Source: Saprospiraceae bacterium
Lineage (GTDB): Bacteria > Bacteroidota > Bacteroidia > Chitinophagales > Saprospiraceae
DNA: 7,852 bases
Direction: 5' to 3'
Assembly: GCA_014379065.1 (NCBI GenBank)
Contig: JACMMM010000053.1
Coordinates: forward strand, 1 to 7,852
In this document: positions 1 through 6,462 of the stretch, piece after piece
How positions within the stretch are numbered: position 1 is the first letter of the stretch
How the letters are laid out: each line of letters begins with the position of its first letter
Program-made: the position numbers and the translations under genes
Notes under the pieces: generated by a model
Database searches by the model: none
The model's input: only the letters and a program-made list of their open reading frames with translations
Told to the model about the DNA's origin: nothing

Positions 1-87
1 CTAAGTTTTAAATTTCCCTGTTCTCCTGTTTATCCGCCGTCAGGCGTGGTTTTACATTTTGCGGTTTAATCTCTTCTTGGACATTCC

Positions 88-2262
88 CTACCCTTTCACG
101 TCCCCATAAATCACCTGCATTTTCATGTTGTAGAACATAAACGATAGCACGTCGGCGGCTTCTTCGATGAGTTTTGAGGTGGGCTTGCCCGCGCCGTGCC
201 CGGCACTGGTTTCGATGCGGATCAGGGTCGGATTCGTGCCTTGCTGATTTTCTTGCAAAGCGGAGGCAAACTTAAAAGAGTGCGCAGGAACCACGCGGTC
301 GTCGTGATCTGCCGTGGTGATCATCGTGGCCGGATAGGCTGTTTTTTTTACGTTGTGAAGCGGGGAATATTTGATAAGGCAGGGGTAATCTTCGGCATTG
401 TCTGAACGGCCATAATCGGTAGCCCAGGCGTAGCCAATGGTAAACTGGTGGTAACGCATCATATCGAGCACTCCCACTGCCGGGAAGCACACGCCAAAGA
501 GGTCGGGGCGCTGGGTCATGCAAGCGCCTACGAGTAAGCCACCATTAGATCCGCCTTGAATGGCCAGACGAGGAGGCGAGGTATATTTTTTCTCGATCAG
601 ATATTCCGCTGCACCAATGAAATCGTCAAACACATTTTGTTTTTGGCATTTGGTGCCCGTCTTGTGCCATTTCTCGCCAAACTCGCCGCCGCCCCGGATA
701 TTCGCCACTGCAAAGATGCCGTTGTTTTCCAGCAAGGCTACCTTCGAAGGGCCGAAACTAGGCGTCATACTGATGTTGAAACCACCATAGCCGTAAAGCA
801 ACGTTGGGTTTTGGCCATCGTAAGCGATGTTCTTTTTGCGGGTGATGAACATGGGTACTTTGGTGCCGTCTTTGCTTGAGTACCACACCTGCTCTGTGGT
901 GAAAAGATCGGGGTTGAAGTCAATTTTGGGGGCTTTGAACACCTTGGTTTCCAAGGAGTTCATGTCCAGACTATAGATCGTGTTGGGACGCAGGAAAGAG
1001 GTGAACGAGAAGAAAGCCATCGGATCGCCCGGCTTGCCGGTCATGCTGCCTACCGTGCCGATTTCGGGGAGTTTGACCTCTTGTATGGCCTTGCCCGTGA
1101 GGTCGAACACGCGGAGGCTGCTGGATGCATTGTGCAGGTAAGAGCAAACAATTTTACCGCCGCAGATGACAGCACTTTGCAGCACATCCGCAGGGTCTTC
1201 AGGAATGAGCGTCTCCCAATTGGCCTCTTCGGGCTTTTCAGGGTTGACAAGGATGAGCCGCTGGTTGGGCGCGTTTTGGTTGGTGAGGATGAGCAGTTTT
1301 TCGTCAATGTTATCTACCACTCCGTAGTCTTTATCATAGGCATTGACAATGGTTACGAAAGAGGCATCCGCTTTGCTCAAATCCTTGACAAACAGCGCGT
1401 TGCCGCTGGTGCTTTCCCAACCTGACACAACGAGAAAATGCTCGTCATCAGTGGTAGCGCCGCCAAAAGAACGGTCGGGGTGGGCTTTGTCGGCGTACAC
1501 AAGTTTGTCGGTAGCTGGTTGAGTGCCCAGTTTGTGAAAATAGACCGCGCCAAATTTGTTGGCAGCCTTCAGCTCGTCGCCTTTTTTGGGCTCCGGGAAA
1601 TGGGTGTAATAAAACCCGTCGCCCTGCCATGCGATGCCGCTGAACTTGACCCATTTGATTTCGTCGGTCAGCATTTGGCCTGTGCTCAAGTCTTTGACCA
1701 CGATGCTACGCCAGTCCGAGCCGCCCACAGAAGTGGAATAGGCAAGGTAGCGGCCATCTTTGGAAAAGTCCAGTTCACCCAAGGAGGTGGTGCCGTCCGC
1801 GCTAAATTTGTTGGGGTCGAGCACAATTTCGGCCTGGCTATTGAGGTTGTCCTGCACATAGAGGACACTTTGGTTTTGGAGGCCGTCGTTTTTGAAAAAG
1901 TAATATTTGCCACCTTCTTTAAAGGGAGGAGCGTACTTTTCGTAGTCAAAAATCTGTTCAAGGCGGGCTTTCACCTTGTCACGGAAGGGGATCTGACTGA
2001 GATAGCCGTTGGTGACAATGTTTTGGCGGCTTACCCATTCTTTGGTTTCGGCGCTCTGGTCGTCTTCGAGCCATCGGTAGGGGTCGCTGATCTTTGTGCC
2101 GTGGTAATTGTCGGTCACACTTGTGTCTTTCCGCGTAGCGGGATAAGTCACGGGAATTTGTTTGAAATCCATGGTTTGGTTGGTAGGGGCTTTGGTTCCT
2201 GAATCGCAAGCGAACAGAAGGGTTATGGTGGCGATGCTTAATGTCGCGAGAAGTAATTTCAT
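88..2262 (-). CDS. Prolyl oligopeptidase (family S9A), predicted lipoprotein
   Basis: A serine peptidase that cleaves short peptides after proline, expected in the cell envelope. The N-terminus is a lipoprotein signal ending in LLFAC with lipidated Cys19. The S9A entry motif YHGTKISDPYRWLED follows, then a beta-propeller over roughly residues 100-430 and an alpha/beta-hydrolase domain to the end. The catalytic triad is visible: Ser572 in GGSNGGLL, Asp654 in ADHDDRVV (the first D of DDR) and His689 in SAGHGAGK. Spacing matches the porcine enzyme (Ser554, Asp641, His680), and the 724 residues are typical for the family plus a signal. The start chosen is ATG at 2262, which gives a clean MKLLL signal; an in-frame TTG two codons upstream (2268) is less likely. 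It is divergent from the next gene and nothing suggests an operon. Residue +2 after the lipid Cys is Asp, so which membrane it sits on is uncertain. The family call is very secure. Confidence 0.96.
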   Translation of the reverse strand: MKLLLATLSIATITLLFACDSGTKAPTNQTMDFKQIPVTYPATRKDTSVTDNYHGTKISDPYRWLEDDQSAETKEWVSRQNIVTNGYLSQIPFRDKVKARLEQIFDYEKYAPPFKEGGKYYFFKNDGLQNQSVLYVQDNLNSQAEIVLDPNKFSADGTTSLGELDFSKDGRYLAYSTSVGGSDWRSIVVKDLSTGQMLTDEIKWVKFSGIAWQGDGFYYTHFPEPKKGDELKAANKFGAVYFHKLGTQPATDKLVYADKAHPDRSFGGATTDDEHFLVVSGWESTSGNALFVKDLSKADASFVTIVNAYDKDYGVVDNIDEKLLILTNQNAPNQRLILVNPEKPEEANWETLIPEDPADVLQSAVICGGKIVCSYLHNASSSLRVFDLTGKAIQEVKLPEIGTVGSMTGKPGDPMAFFSFTSFLRPNTIYSLDMNSLETKVFKAPKIDFNPDLFTTEQVWYSSKDGTKVPMFITRKKNIAYDGQNPTLLYGYGGFNISMTPSFGPSKVALLENNGIFAVANIRGGGEFGEKWHKTGTKCQKQNVFDDFIGAAEYLIEKKYTSPPRLAIQGGSNGGLLVGACMTQRPDLFGVCFPAVGVLDMMRYHQFTIGYAWATDYGRSDNAEDYPCLIKYSPLHNVKKTAYPATMITTADHDDRVVPAHSFKFASALQENQQGTNPTLIRIETSAGHGAGKPTSKLIEEAADVLSFMFYNMKMQVIYGDVKG

Positions 2263-2312
2263 AAACAAAGTTAGTTAAAAAAATGCGGGGGCGAAAAACC
2301 GCAAACCCCGCT

Positions 2313-2320
2313 TACTTTTG
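2313..2320 (+). promoter_or_regulatory. Candidate Bacteroidota -7 box for the 2338 gene
   Basis: TACTTTTG matches the Bacteroidota sigma-ABfr -7 consensus TAnnTTTG and lies 17 bp before the ATG at 2338. No TTG -33 element is seen at the usual distance, and the region is A/T-homopolymer rich, so a chance match is possible. Confidence 0.35.
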
Positions 2321-2322
2321 CC

Positions 2323-2330
2323 CAAAAATA
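2323..2330 (-). promoter_or_regulatory. Candidate -7 box for the prolyl oligopeptidase gene
   Basis: The minus strand reads TATTTTTG here, an exact TAnnTTTG match 60 bp upstream of the ATG at 2262. A second match, TAACTTTG (2266-2273), ends 3 bp from that ATG and is too close unless the mRNA is nearly leaderless. Neither has a visible -33 TTG at standard spacing. Confidence 0.28.
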
Positions 2331-2337
2331 GACAAAA

Positions 2338-3447
2338 ATGCTTTCTCGTATGCGAATAGGCTTTTTAGCGCTCTTGGTACAGCTTCTGTTTGCCCAAGAT
2401 TTAATTTTTGCACAAACCCGTCCAGAGGCATTGCCGCCTTTGGACAGCATGGGTTTTTATGAAATGAACCGTATCGCGGGCAATCTTTTTGACAATGCGC
2501 AACAATTGGCAAGTGCCGCGCAGCAGCTGGCTGAAGCAGCCGACAAAAATTATGAGATGGTGCTTATTCCATTTGAAGCCGCTAAGAAAGATTCAACTTC
2601 TTCAAAGGCTTTGCTTGATTCGCTTGCAAAAGAGGTAAAAGAGACAAATGCACGTTACAAAAAAGCCTTAAAACTATCGAAACGAGTAGAACAAGCACAT
2701 GATCTTACCAGCGCCATGACAGATATGGACAGTTTGGGCGTTCGCAAAAACCTTCCCAAAGCATGGAAGCAAGTCAGCCAACTGTACGACGAACTTTACC
2801 CACCTTTACCCGCCATAGCCTCGGCGAAGGCGGGCGAAAAAACCGAAAATGAAGCCCTTGCAGAAAATAAAACAAAGTCAGAAATACAGAAAGCCAAACC
2901 TAACATCAAAAAGTACGACCCATCTGCCGATGTAATGCTTCATCCCCCTACCCCGCCGTGCTTGATCGCTGTAAGCAGCCGCGATGAATTCTCTGGCGAG
3001 ATCTCCCGGGAGTTGGCCCACGCCGAACTTTTCCGCTACACCAATCCCGCGCTAAAAACTTATTTACAGGGAAAAGCCCACGTCATTTGCGAAGCAGCCC
3101 TTGCCAGTACAGGGACCAAGGCCACGCTGCTGCTGACTTTCAAAATCAACGACCCAAATGCCCGCAAAGCCTTTGGCCGCTTGGAAAAAAACAGCGTTGC
3201 CACACTCAAATTCATGGACGGTACCATTTTTGAACTGCAAAACGCCATCGCCGACGACGGTGTTTTCAGCCCCGACAACGATGCTTCTATCTTTCATGCT
3301 CAATATCCGCTCAATCCTGAGGCATTGAAAAAAATACGCCGCAATGAACTCGACAAAATTCGTATCCTCTGGAGCAAAGGCTATGACGACTACGATGTGC
3401 AGCAGGTTGATTTGCTGATGCGGCAGGCGGAATGTTTGTTTAAGTAG
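2338..3447 (+). CDS. Secreted coiled-coil protein of unknown function
   Basis: I do not recognise this family. Residues 1-26 look like a Sec signal peptide: basic MLSRMR, a hydrophobic FLALLVQLLF core, and likely signal peptidase I cleavage near IFAQ|T. Residues 40-130 are helical and rich in Ala, Gln, Lys and Glu (AQQLASAAQQLAEAADK), probably a coiled coil. Residues 155-195 are a Lys/Ala/Glu-rich linker. Residues 205-369 look like a compact mixed alpha/beta domain (HVICEAALAS, KATLLLTFKI, VATLKFMDGTIFEL). There is no lipobox, and the final residues AECLFK do not resemble a T9SS signal, so a periplasmic location is the best inference. The start is ATG 2338; ATG 2350 would shorten the n-region. 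A GC-rich palindrome is embedded in the linker. murB follows 68 bp downstream in the same direction and may be co-transcribed, but no functional link is evident. Confidence 0.85.
   Translation: MLSRMRIGFLALLVQLLFAQDLIFAQTRPEALPPLDSMGFYEMNRIAGNLFDNAQQLASAAQQLAEAADKNYEMVLIPFEAAKKDSTSSKALLDSLAKEVKETNARYKKALKLSKRVEQAHDLTSAMTDMDSLGVRKNLPKAWKQVSQLYDELYPPLPAIASAKAGEKTENEALAENKTKSEIQKAKPNIKKYDPSADVMLHPPTPPCLIAVSSRDEFSGEISRELAHAELFRYTNPALKTYLQGKAHVICEAALASTGTKATLLLTFKINDPNARKAFGRLEKNSVATLKFMDGTIFELQNAIADDGVFSPDNDASIFHAQYPLNPEALKKIRRNELDKIRILWSKGYDDYDVQQVDLLMRQAECLFK
2809..2834. repeat. GC-rich palindrome inside the coding region
   Basis: CCCGCC (2809-2814) pairs with GGCGGG (2829-2834) across a 14-nt loop that itself contains GCC and GGC runs. 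It encodes residues 158-166 (PAIASAKAG) in the low-complexity linker. It looks like a short dispersed repeat captured in frame, but copy number cannot be judged from one window. Confidence 0.45.
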
Positions 3448-3508
3448 TACAGCGGAACTCCGTTCCGCTGCAAACAATGCCAAACACCGGAACAGAGTTC
3501 CGGCGTAC
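3447..3508. repeat. Palindrome-pair intergenic element (REP/BIME-like)
   Basis: Two short-loop hairpins lie in tandem. The first has stem CAGCGGAAC (3450-3458) and GTTCCGCTG (3462-3470) with loop TCC. The second has stem CCGGAAC (3487-3493) and GTTCCGG (3497-3503) with loop AGA. Read inward from each end, the two 24-bp ends are imperfect inverted copies of each other (20 of 24 identical), both beginning with GTAC. One stem pair is G:C in the first and C:G in the second, a compensatory change. The element starts on the last base of the upstream stop codon and ends 7 bp before the murB ATG. No T-run follows either hairpin, so a simple terminator is unlikely. Confidence 0.7.
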
Positions 3509-3515
3509 ATAAAAC

Positions 3516-4535
3516 ATGAAAATTCTCCAAAACGTCTCCCTCCTACCCTACAACACATTCGGCCTCGACATAAAAGCCGAGCATTTTGCCGAAATCTCCA
3601 GCGTAGATGATTTGCGGGCTGGACTGCGCGCTGGGATTCAACCTATTTTCCTACTCGGCGGGGGCAGCAATGTCCTTTTTACCCAGGATGTAGAAGGATT
3701 GGTTTTGAAAAACAACCTGCGCGGAATCCAAGTCATCCGCGAGTTCAAAAACAAGGTCTGGGTGGAAGTCGGTGGTGGCGAAGTGTGGCACGAATTTGTG
3801 CTCTGGGCTGTGGCCAACAACTACGGTGGCGTAGAAAATCTGAGCCTCATCCCCGGCACAGTGGGTGCTGCACCGATCCAAAACATTGGGGCGTATGGAG
3901 TAGAATTGAAGGATGTTTTTGTGCGCCTCAATGCCCTCAACCTGACGACCGGAAAACTCAAAACCTTCAACCACTCAGTCTGCCGATTCGGCTACCGCGA
4001 CAGCATTTTCAAGCGCGAAGAGAGGGGGAAATGGTGCATTACTTCCGTCGTTTTTTCTTTGACCAAAGCCCCGCACCGTTTGAATACAACTTACGGCGAT
4101 GTTTCTAAAACCTTGGAATCCAATGGGATAATTTCTCCCAGCATCGCCGACATCAGTCGCGCCGTGGTGCAAATCCGAAGCTCAAAACTCCCTGACCCTG
4201 CCAAGATTGGCAACTGCGGTTCGTTCTTCAAAAACCCGGAAACAGATCGCTCGGTACTGGAGCGCATCCTCGCCACGCACCCACAAGCACCGCACTACCC
4301 CCTGCCCGAAGGAAGGGTGAAAATCCCTGCTGGCTGGCTCATCGAACAATGCGGCTGGAAAGGCAAGCGCGTGGGGAATACGGGCTGCTACGAGCGGCAG
4401 GCGCTGGTGGTGGTGAATTATGGGGGAGCAACAGGGGAGGAGGTAAAAAACCTGGCAGAGGCGATTATTGAGTCGGTGGAGAGGGGGTTTGGGGTGAGGC
4501 TGGAGGCGGAGGTGAATATTTGGCCGCCATTGTAA
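3516..4535 (+). CDS. murB: UDP-N-acetylenolpyruvoylglucosamine reductase MurB (type I)
   Basis: A cytosolic FAD enzyme that uses NADPH to reduce UDP-GlcNAc-enolpyruvate to UDP-MurNAc, the second committed step of peptidoglycan precursor synthesis. FAD-binding motifs are FLLGGGSNVLF (residues 45-55) and LIPGTVGAAPIQNIGAYG (111-128). YRDSIFK (160-166) carries Arg161, GNCGSFFKNP (232-241) carries the proton-donor Ser236, and EAEV near the C-terminus carries Glu332. These match E. coli Arg159, Ser229 and Glu325, and 339 residues compares with 342 in E. coli. The Ser and the YRDSIFK loop mark it as type I. The start is ATG 3516 (MKILQNVSLLPYNTFGL, the usual family N-terminus), without a Shine-Dalgarno sequence. 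It follows the unknown secreted gene across a palindromic repeat and converges on the TIR gene. No other mur gene is in the window. Confidence 0.98.
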   Translation: MKILQNVSLLPYNTFGLDIKAEHFAEISSVDDLRAGLRAGIQPIFLLGGGSNVLFTQDVEGLVLKNNLRGIQVIREFKNKVWVEVGGGEVWHEFVLWAVANNYGGVENLSLIPGTVGAAPIQNIGAYGVELKDVFVRLNALNLTTGKLKTFNHSVCRFGYRDSIFKREERGKWCITSVVFSLTKAPHRLNTTYGDVSKTLESNGIISPSIADISRAVVQIRSSKLPDPAKIGNCGSFFKNPETDRSVLERILATHPQAPHYPLPEGRVKIPAGWLIEQCGWKGKRVGNTGCYERQALVVVNYGGATGEEVKNLAEAIIESVERGFGVRLEAEVNIWPPL

Positions 4536-4568
4536 AAATTTGACAACTTTTAAAAAGCTGTCAAATTT
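4536..4568. terminator. Stem-loop between convergent genes, probable shared terminator
   Basis: AAATTTGACA (4536-4545) and TGTCAAATTT (4559-4568) form a perfect 10-bp stem. The inner CTTTT and AAAAG can extend it after one mismatch. It begins directly after the murB stop. On the minus strand the stem runs into TTTTT, so it fits best as a terminator for the TIR gene; on the plus strand it is followed by GGG. The stem is A/T-rich, hence the moderate confidence. Confidence 0.55.
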
Positions 4569-4653
4569 GGGACGCTACCCTTGGAAGGTTCGTCATTTAC
4601 CTCCCTCACATTTTTTTGCCAACGAGCTTTGCTCACAGGTAAGCTGGAATGGG

Positions 4654-6360
4654 CTAACCAACTGACTGCAGGGACAGGGCGAGGCGGAAGCCCATATGGC
4701 TGCTACGGTTGTCCAGCGCGCTGTGGTAGCGATAAGCCACACGGCAGAACTGCGCCTCACGGAGCCAGGTGCCGCTGCGAAACACGCGGGTCGAGCCACG
4801 AGGGTTATCCACCCACGCTGATCCGTTATCCGGTGCGCTATTATAATTTCCGTGCCAGTCGTCTTCTACCCATTCCCACACATTGCCGCTCATGTCGTAA
4901 AGACCGAGTTCGTTTGGCTTTTTCTGGCCTACCGGATGGGTTTTTGAGCTGGAATTTTCAACAAACCACGCTACTTCCTCCAATTGATTGCTACCAGAAT
5001 ATTTGAAGCCTTTCGAAATCGTTCCACCTTTGGCAGCATATTCCCATTCTGATTCAGTGGGTAAACGGTATTTTTTGCCCGTTTTTTCGTTGAGTTTTTT
5101 GATGAAACCCTGTGTATCATCCCAGCTAACTTTCTCTACAGGCAGGTCGTCCCCTTTGAAATGGCTAGGGTTGTCACCCATGATGGCTTTCCACTGCGCT
5201 TGTGTCACAGGGTATTTGCAAATGTGGAAATCTCGTAGAGTAACTTTATGGACAGGTTTTTCTGTTGAACCTCCATCCCCAAAAGTGTCCCCCATGTCGA
5301 AAGTGCCGCCTTTGATGGGCACCATAAGACTGTCAAAAGGGTCTGAGTTCCATCCTGTAATTTCTTCAGTTTTTTCAGTAACCACAGTGGCAACGGCCTT
5401 GGCAGTATCGTATGCATCAAATAGCGCATCGCCCAGGAGATCAGTAGCTGCATCCAAAAAGCTGGCCTGTTTATCGGTGGTAACAGGTTGAGCAACAATT
5501 GCCGCCTTGCCGCCATCGGGCAGCTTCTCCGGTTGGGCTTCGACGACCAAACGCGCAGATTTTGCTTTTGCTTTTTGCGCTGCCCTCAGCTTTGCTTCCG
5601 ATGCTATCAATTTGCCAATCTGCTCATGCGCTTCCGCTTCATGAAGGTTATATTTATCTATGTAATCTTCATACGCTTCCAGTGAATCGAGTTCAAGCGC
5701 TACCTTCCAAGCGGCTTCATCTTTGCTGCGTTGGAGTTTGGCGTTCTTCTCGCGCCGAGCCTCTGCCTCTTTAGCGGCCATGGCATTCGCCACTTTAGCC
5801 TCCTCTGCCCTTTGTGCTTCGGCGGCCAACGCAGCCAGTTTTTCCACTTTTTCTCGCAGGGTTTTCTCCTCATCTTCAATACGGGCATGCAGCTCATTCA
5901 CCACCTCACGAAGTTGTCGCAACGCAGCGGCCCAAGCCGAAGCCCGGCTACCCCAAGTAGCAAGATCGTCCACGGGAGTCAGCGACCGATTAACAGGGTG
6001 TAGTGGCAGCATTTGCAAGTCATGAATGCCCTCGGCCATGTCATACATACAATCGCGCACCAAAATCGGGATGACGCAGGTAAGGCCCTCGCGCTTTTGT
6101 TCGAGGGCTTTCTTGAGTTCTTTGCGTTGGATAAATTCAGAGAAAAGCGAGTCGGCACTCACGAGCATGAGTACGATATGGCTGGCTTCGAGGGCATTCT
6201 CGATGCTTTTTTCCCATTCTTCGCCGGGAAGAATGTCCGAGTCGTCCCATTTTTCGAGGAGGCCCATTCGGGCGAATGGGGCGAGTTGGCGCAGGAGTTC
6301 ATTCTTGAAAACGGTATCCTCGCGAGCGTAGATGATGAATGTTTTGAGCGGCTTCGGCAT
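4654..6360 (-). CDS. TIR domain - coiled coil - FGE-sulfatase (SUMF1/CLec-fold) protein
   Basis: A probable cytosolic sensor-effector of 568 residues with no signal peptide or membrane segment. Residues 6-125 are a bacterial TIR domain: TFIIYARED, WDDSDILPGEEW (38-49), and SADSLFSEFIQRKEL (68-82), where Glu81 is the candidate NADase glutamate by position. Residues 145-270 are an Ala/Glu/Lys/Arg-rich coiled coil, including WKVALELDSLEAYEDYIDKY, a short helical repeat often found beside such domains. Residues 346-562 are an FGE-sulfatase domain: MVPIKGGTFDMG, YRLPTESEWEYAAKGG, LGLYDMSGNVWEW and a terminal GFRLAL. Cys539 is the only Cys in the last 180 residues, so the two-Cys catalytic site of true formylglycine-generating enzyme is absent and a ligand-binding role is more likely. 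An in-frame TGA 24 nt upstream fixes ATG 6360 as the first possible ATG start. The 3' end looks like a DGR variable region. By analogy it may act in anti-phage or self/non-self signalling; this is inference. Confidence 0.92.
   Translation of the reverse strand: MPKPLKTFIIYAREDTVFKNELLRQLAPFARMGLLEKWDDSDILPGEEWEKSIENALEASHIVLMLVSADSLFSEFIQRKELKKALEQKREGLTCVIPILVRDCMYDMAEGIHDLQMLPLHPVNRSLTPVDDLATWGSRASAWAAALRQLREVVNELHARIEDEEKTLREKVEKLAALAAEAQRAEEAKVANAMAAKEAEARREKNAKLQRSKDEAAWKVALELDSLEAYEDYIDKYNLHEAEAHEQIGKLIASEAKLRAAQKAKAKSARLVVEAQPEKLPDGGKAAIVAQPVTTDKQASFLDAATDLLGDALFDAYDTAKAVATVVTEKTEEITGWNSDPFDSLMVPIKGGTFDMGDTFGDGGSTEKPVHKVTLRDFHICKYPVTQAQWKAIMGDNPSHFKGDDLPVEKVSWDDTQGFIKKLNEKTGKKYRLPTESEWEYAAKGGTISKGFKYSGSNQLEEVAWFVENSSSKTHPVGQKKPNELGLYDMSGNVWEWVEDDWHGNYNSAPDNGSAWVDNPRGSTRVFRSGTWLREAQFCRVAYRYHSALDNRSSHMGFRLALSLQSVG
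4668..4800 (-). other. Candidate DGR variable region (VR) with IMH-like end
   Basis: This is the 3' end of the TIR-FGE gene, residues 521-565. It reads RVFRSGTW, six variable residues, CRVAYR, YHSAL, DNR, SSHM, GFRLAL. This parallels the layout in which DGR templates carry Asn runs (W-NNN-xx-N-CR, R-NNNN-x-DNR-NNN-x-GFR; recalled from the family). The ten codons aligning with Asn are CTC, CGT, TTC, TAT, TAC, CAC, AGC, AGC, AGC and CAT: all end in C or T, as expected if AAY became NNY. An A-free, C-rich 27-nt run (4668-4694) at the 3' end resembles an initiation-of-mutagenic-homology site. No RT, Avd or template repeat is in the window, so an RT elsewhere would be required. Confidence 0.55.
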
Positions 6361-6404
6361 GGTGTTACTACCTGTTGGCAGTCAGGTTCGCTTTTTCGGT
6401 GTGG

Positions 6405-6412
6405 CAAATGTA
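6405..6412 (-). promoter_or_regulatory. Candidate -7 box for the TIR-FGE gene
   Basis: The minus strand reads TACATTTG, an exact TAnnTTTG match 44 bp upstream of the ATG at 6360 and directly downstream of a minus-strand terminator hairpin. The expected start of transcription is near 6398, giving a leader of about 38 nt. No -33 TTG is seen; the hairpin occupies that position. Confidence 0.42.
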
Positions 6413-6450
6413 AAAAAATAAAGCCGCCCAGTCTTTTCGACTGGGCGGCT
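6413..6450 (-). terminator. Strong rho-independent-type terminator (minus strand)
   Basis: A perfect 12-bp G/C-rich stem, AGCCGCCCAGTC (6422-6433) and GACTGGGCGGCT (6439-6450), has a 5-nt loop. On the minus strand it is followed by TTTATTTTTTTA. On the plus strand no T-run follows. It would stop minus-strand transcripts from the right just before the TIR gene promoter. Confidence 0.75.
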
Positions 6451-6462
6451 CACAACATAACC

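Noticed and set aside
35..46. Small hairpin CGCC-GTCA-GGCG after the peptidase stop as its terminator
   Set aside because: The stem is only 4 bp and no T-run follows on the minus strand. Nothing else convincing was seen in 1-87.
1438..2202. 254-codon plus-strand open frame opposite the prolyl oligopeptidase gene
   Set aside because: It is fully antisense to a gene with an intact catalytic triad, has no recognisable domain, and is explained by the codon bias of the opposite strand.
2263..2268. TTG at 2268 as the start of the peptidase
   Set aside because: The ATG two codons later gives a standard MKLLL lipoprotein signal; the TTG adds only Met-Phe.
3064..3558. Minus-strand open frame across the end of the unknown gene, the palindromes and the start of murB
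   Set aside because: It translates the repeat element and antisense of two real genes, a typical spurious repeat-derived ORF.
4654..6360. Calling the gene a formylglycine-generating or ergothioneine-synthesis enzyme
   Set aside because: The catalytic cysteine pair is missing and the fusion to TIR points to sensing rather than sulfatase maturation.
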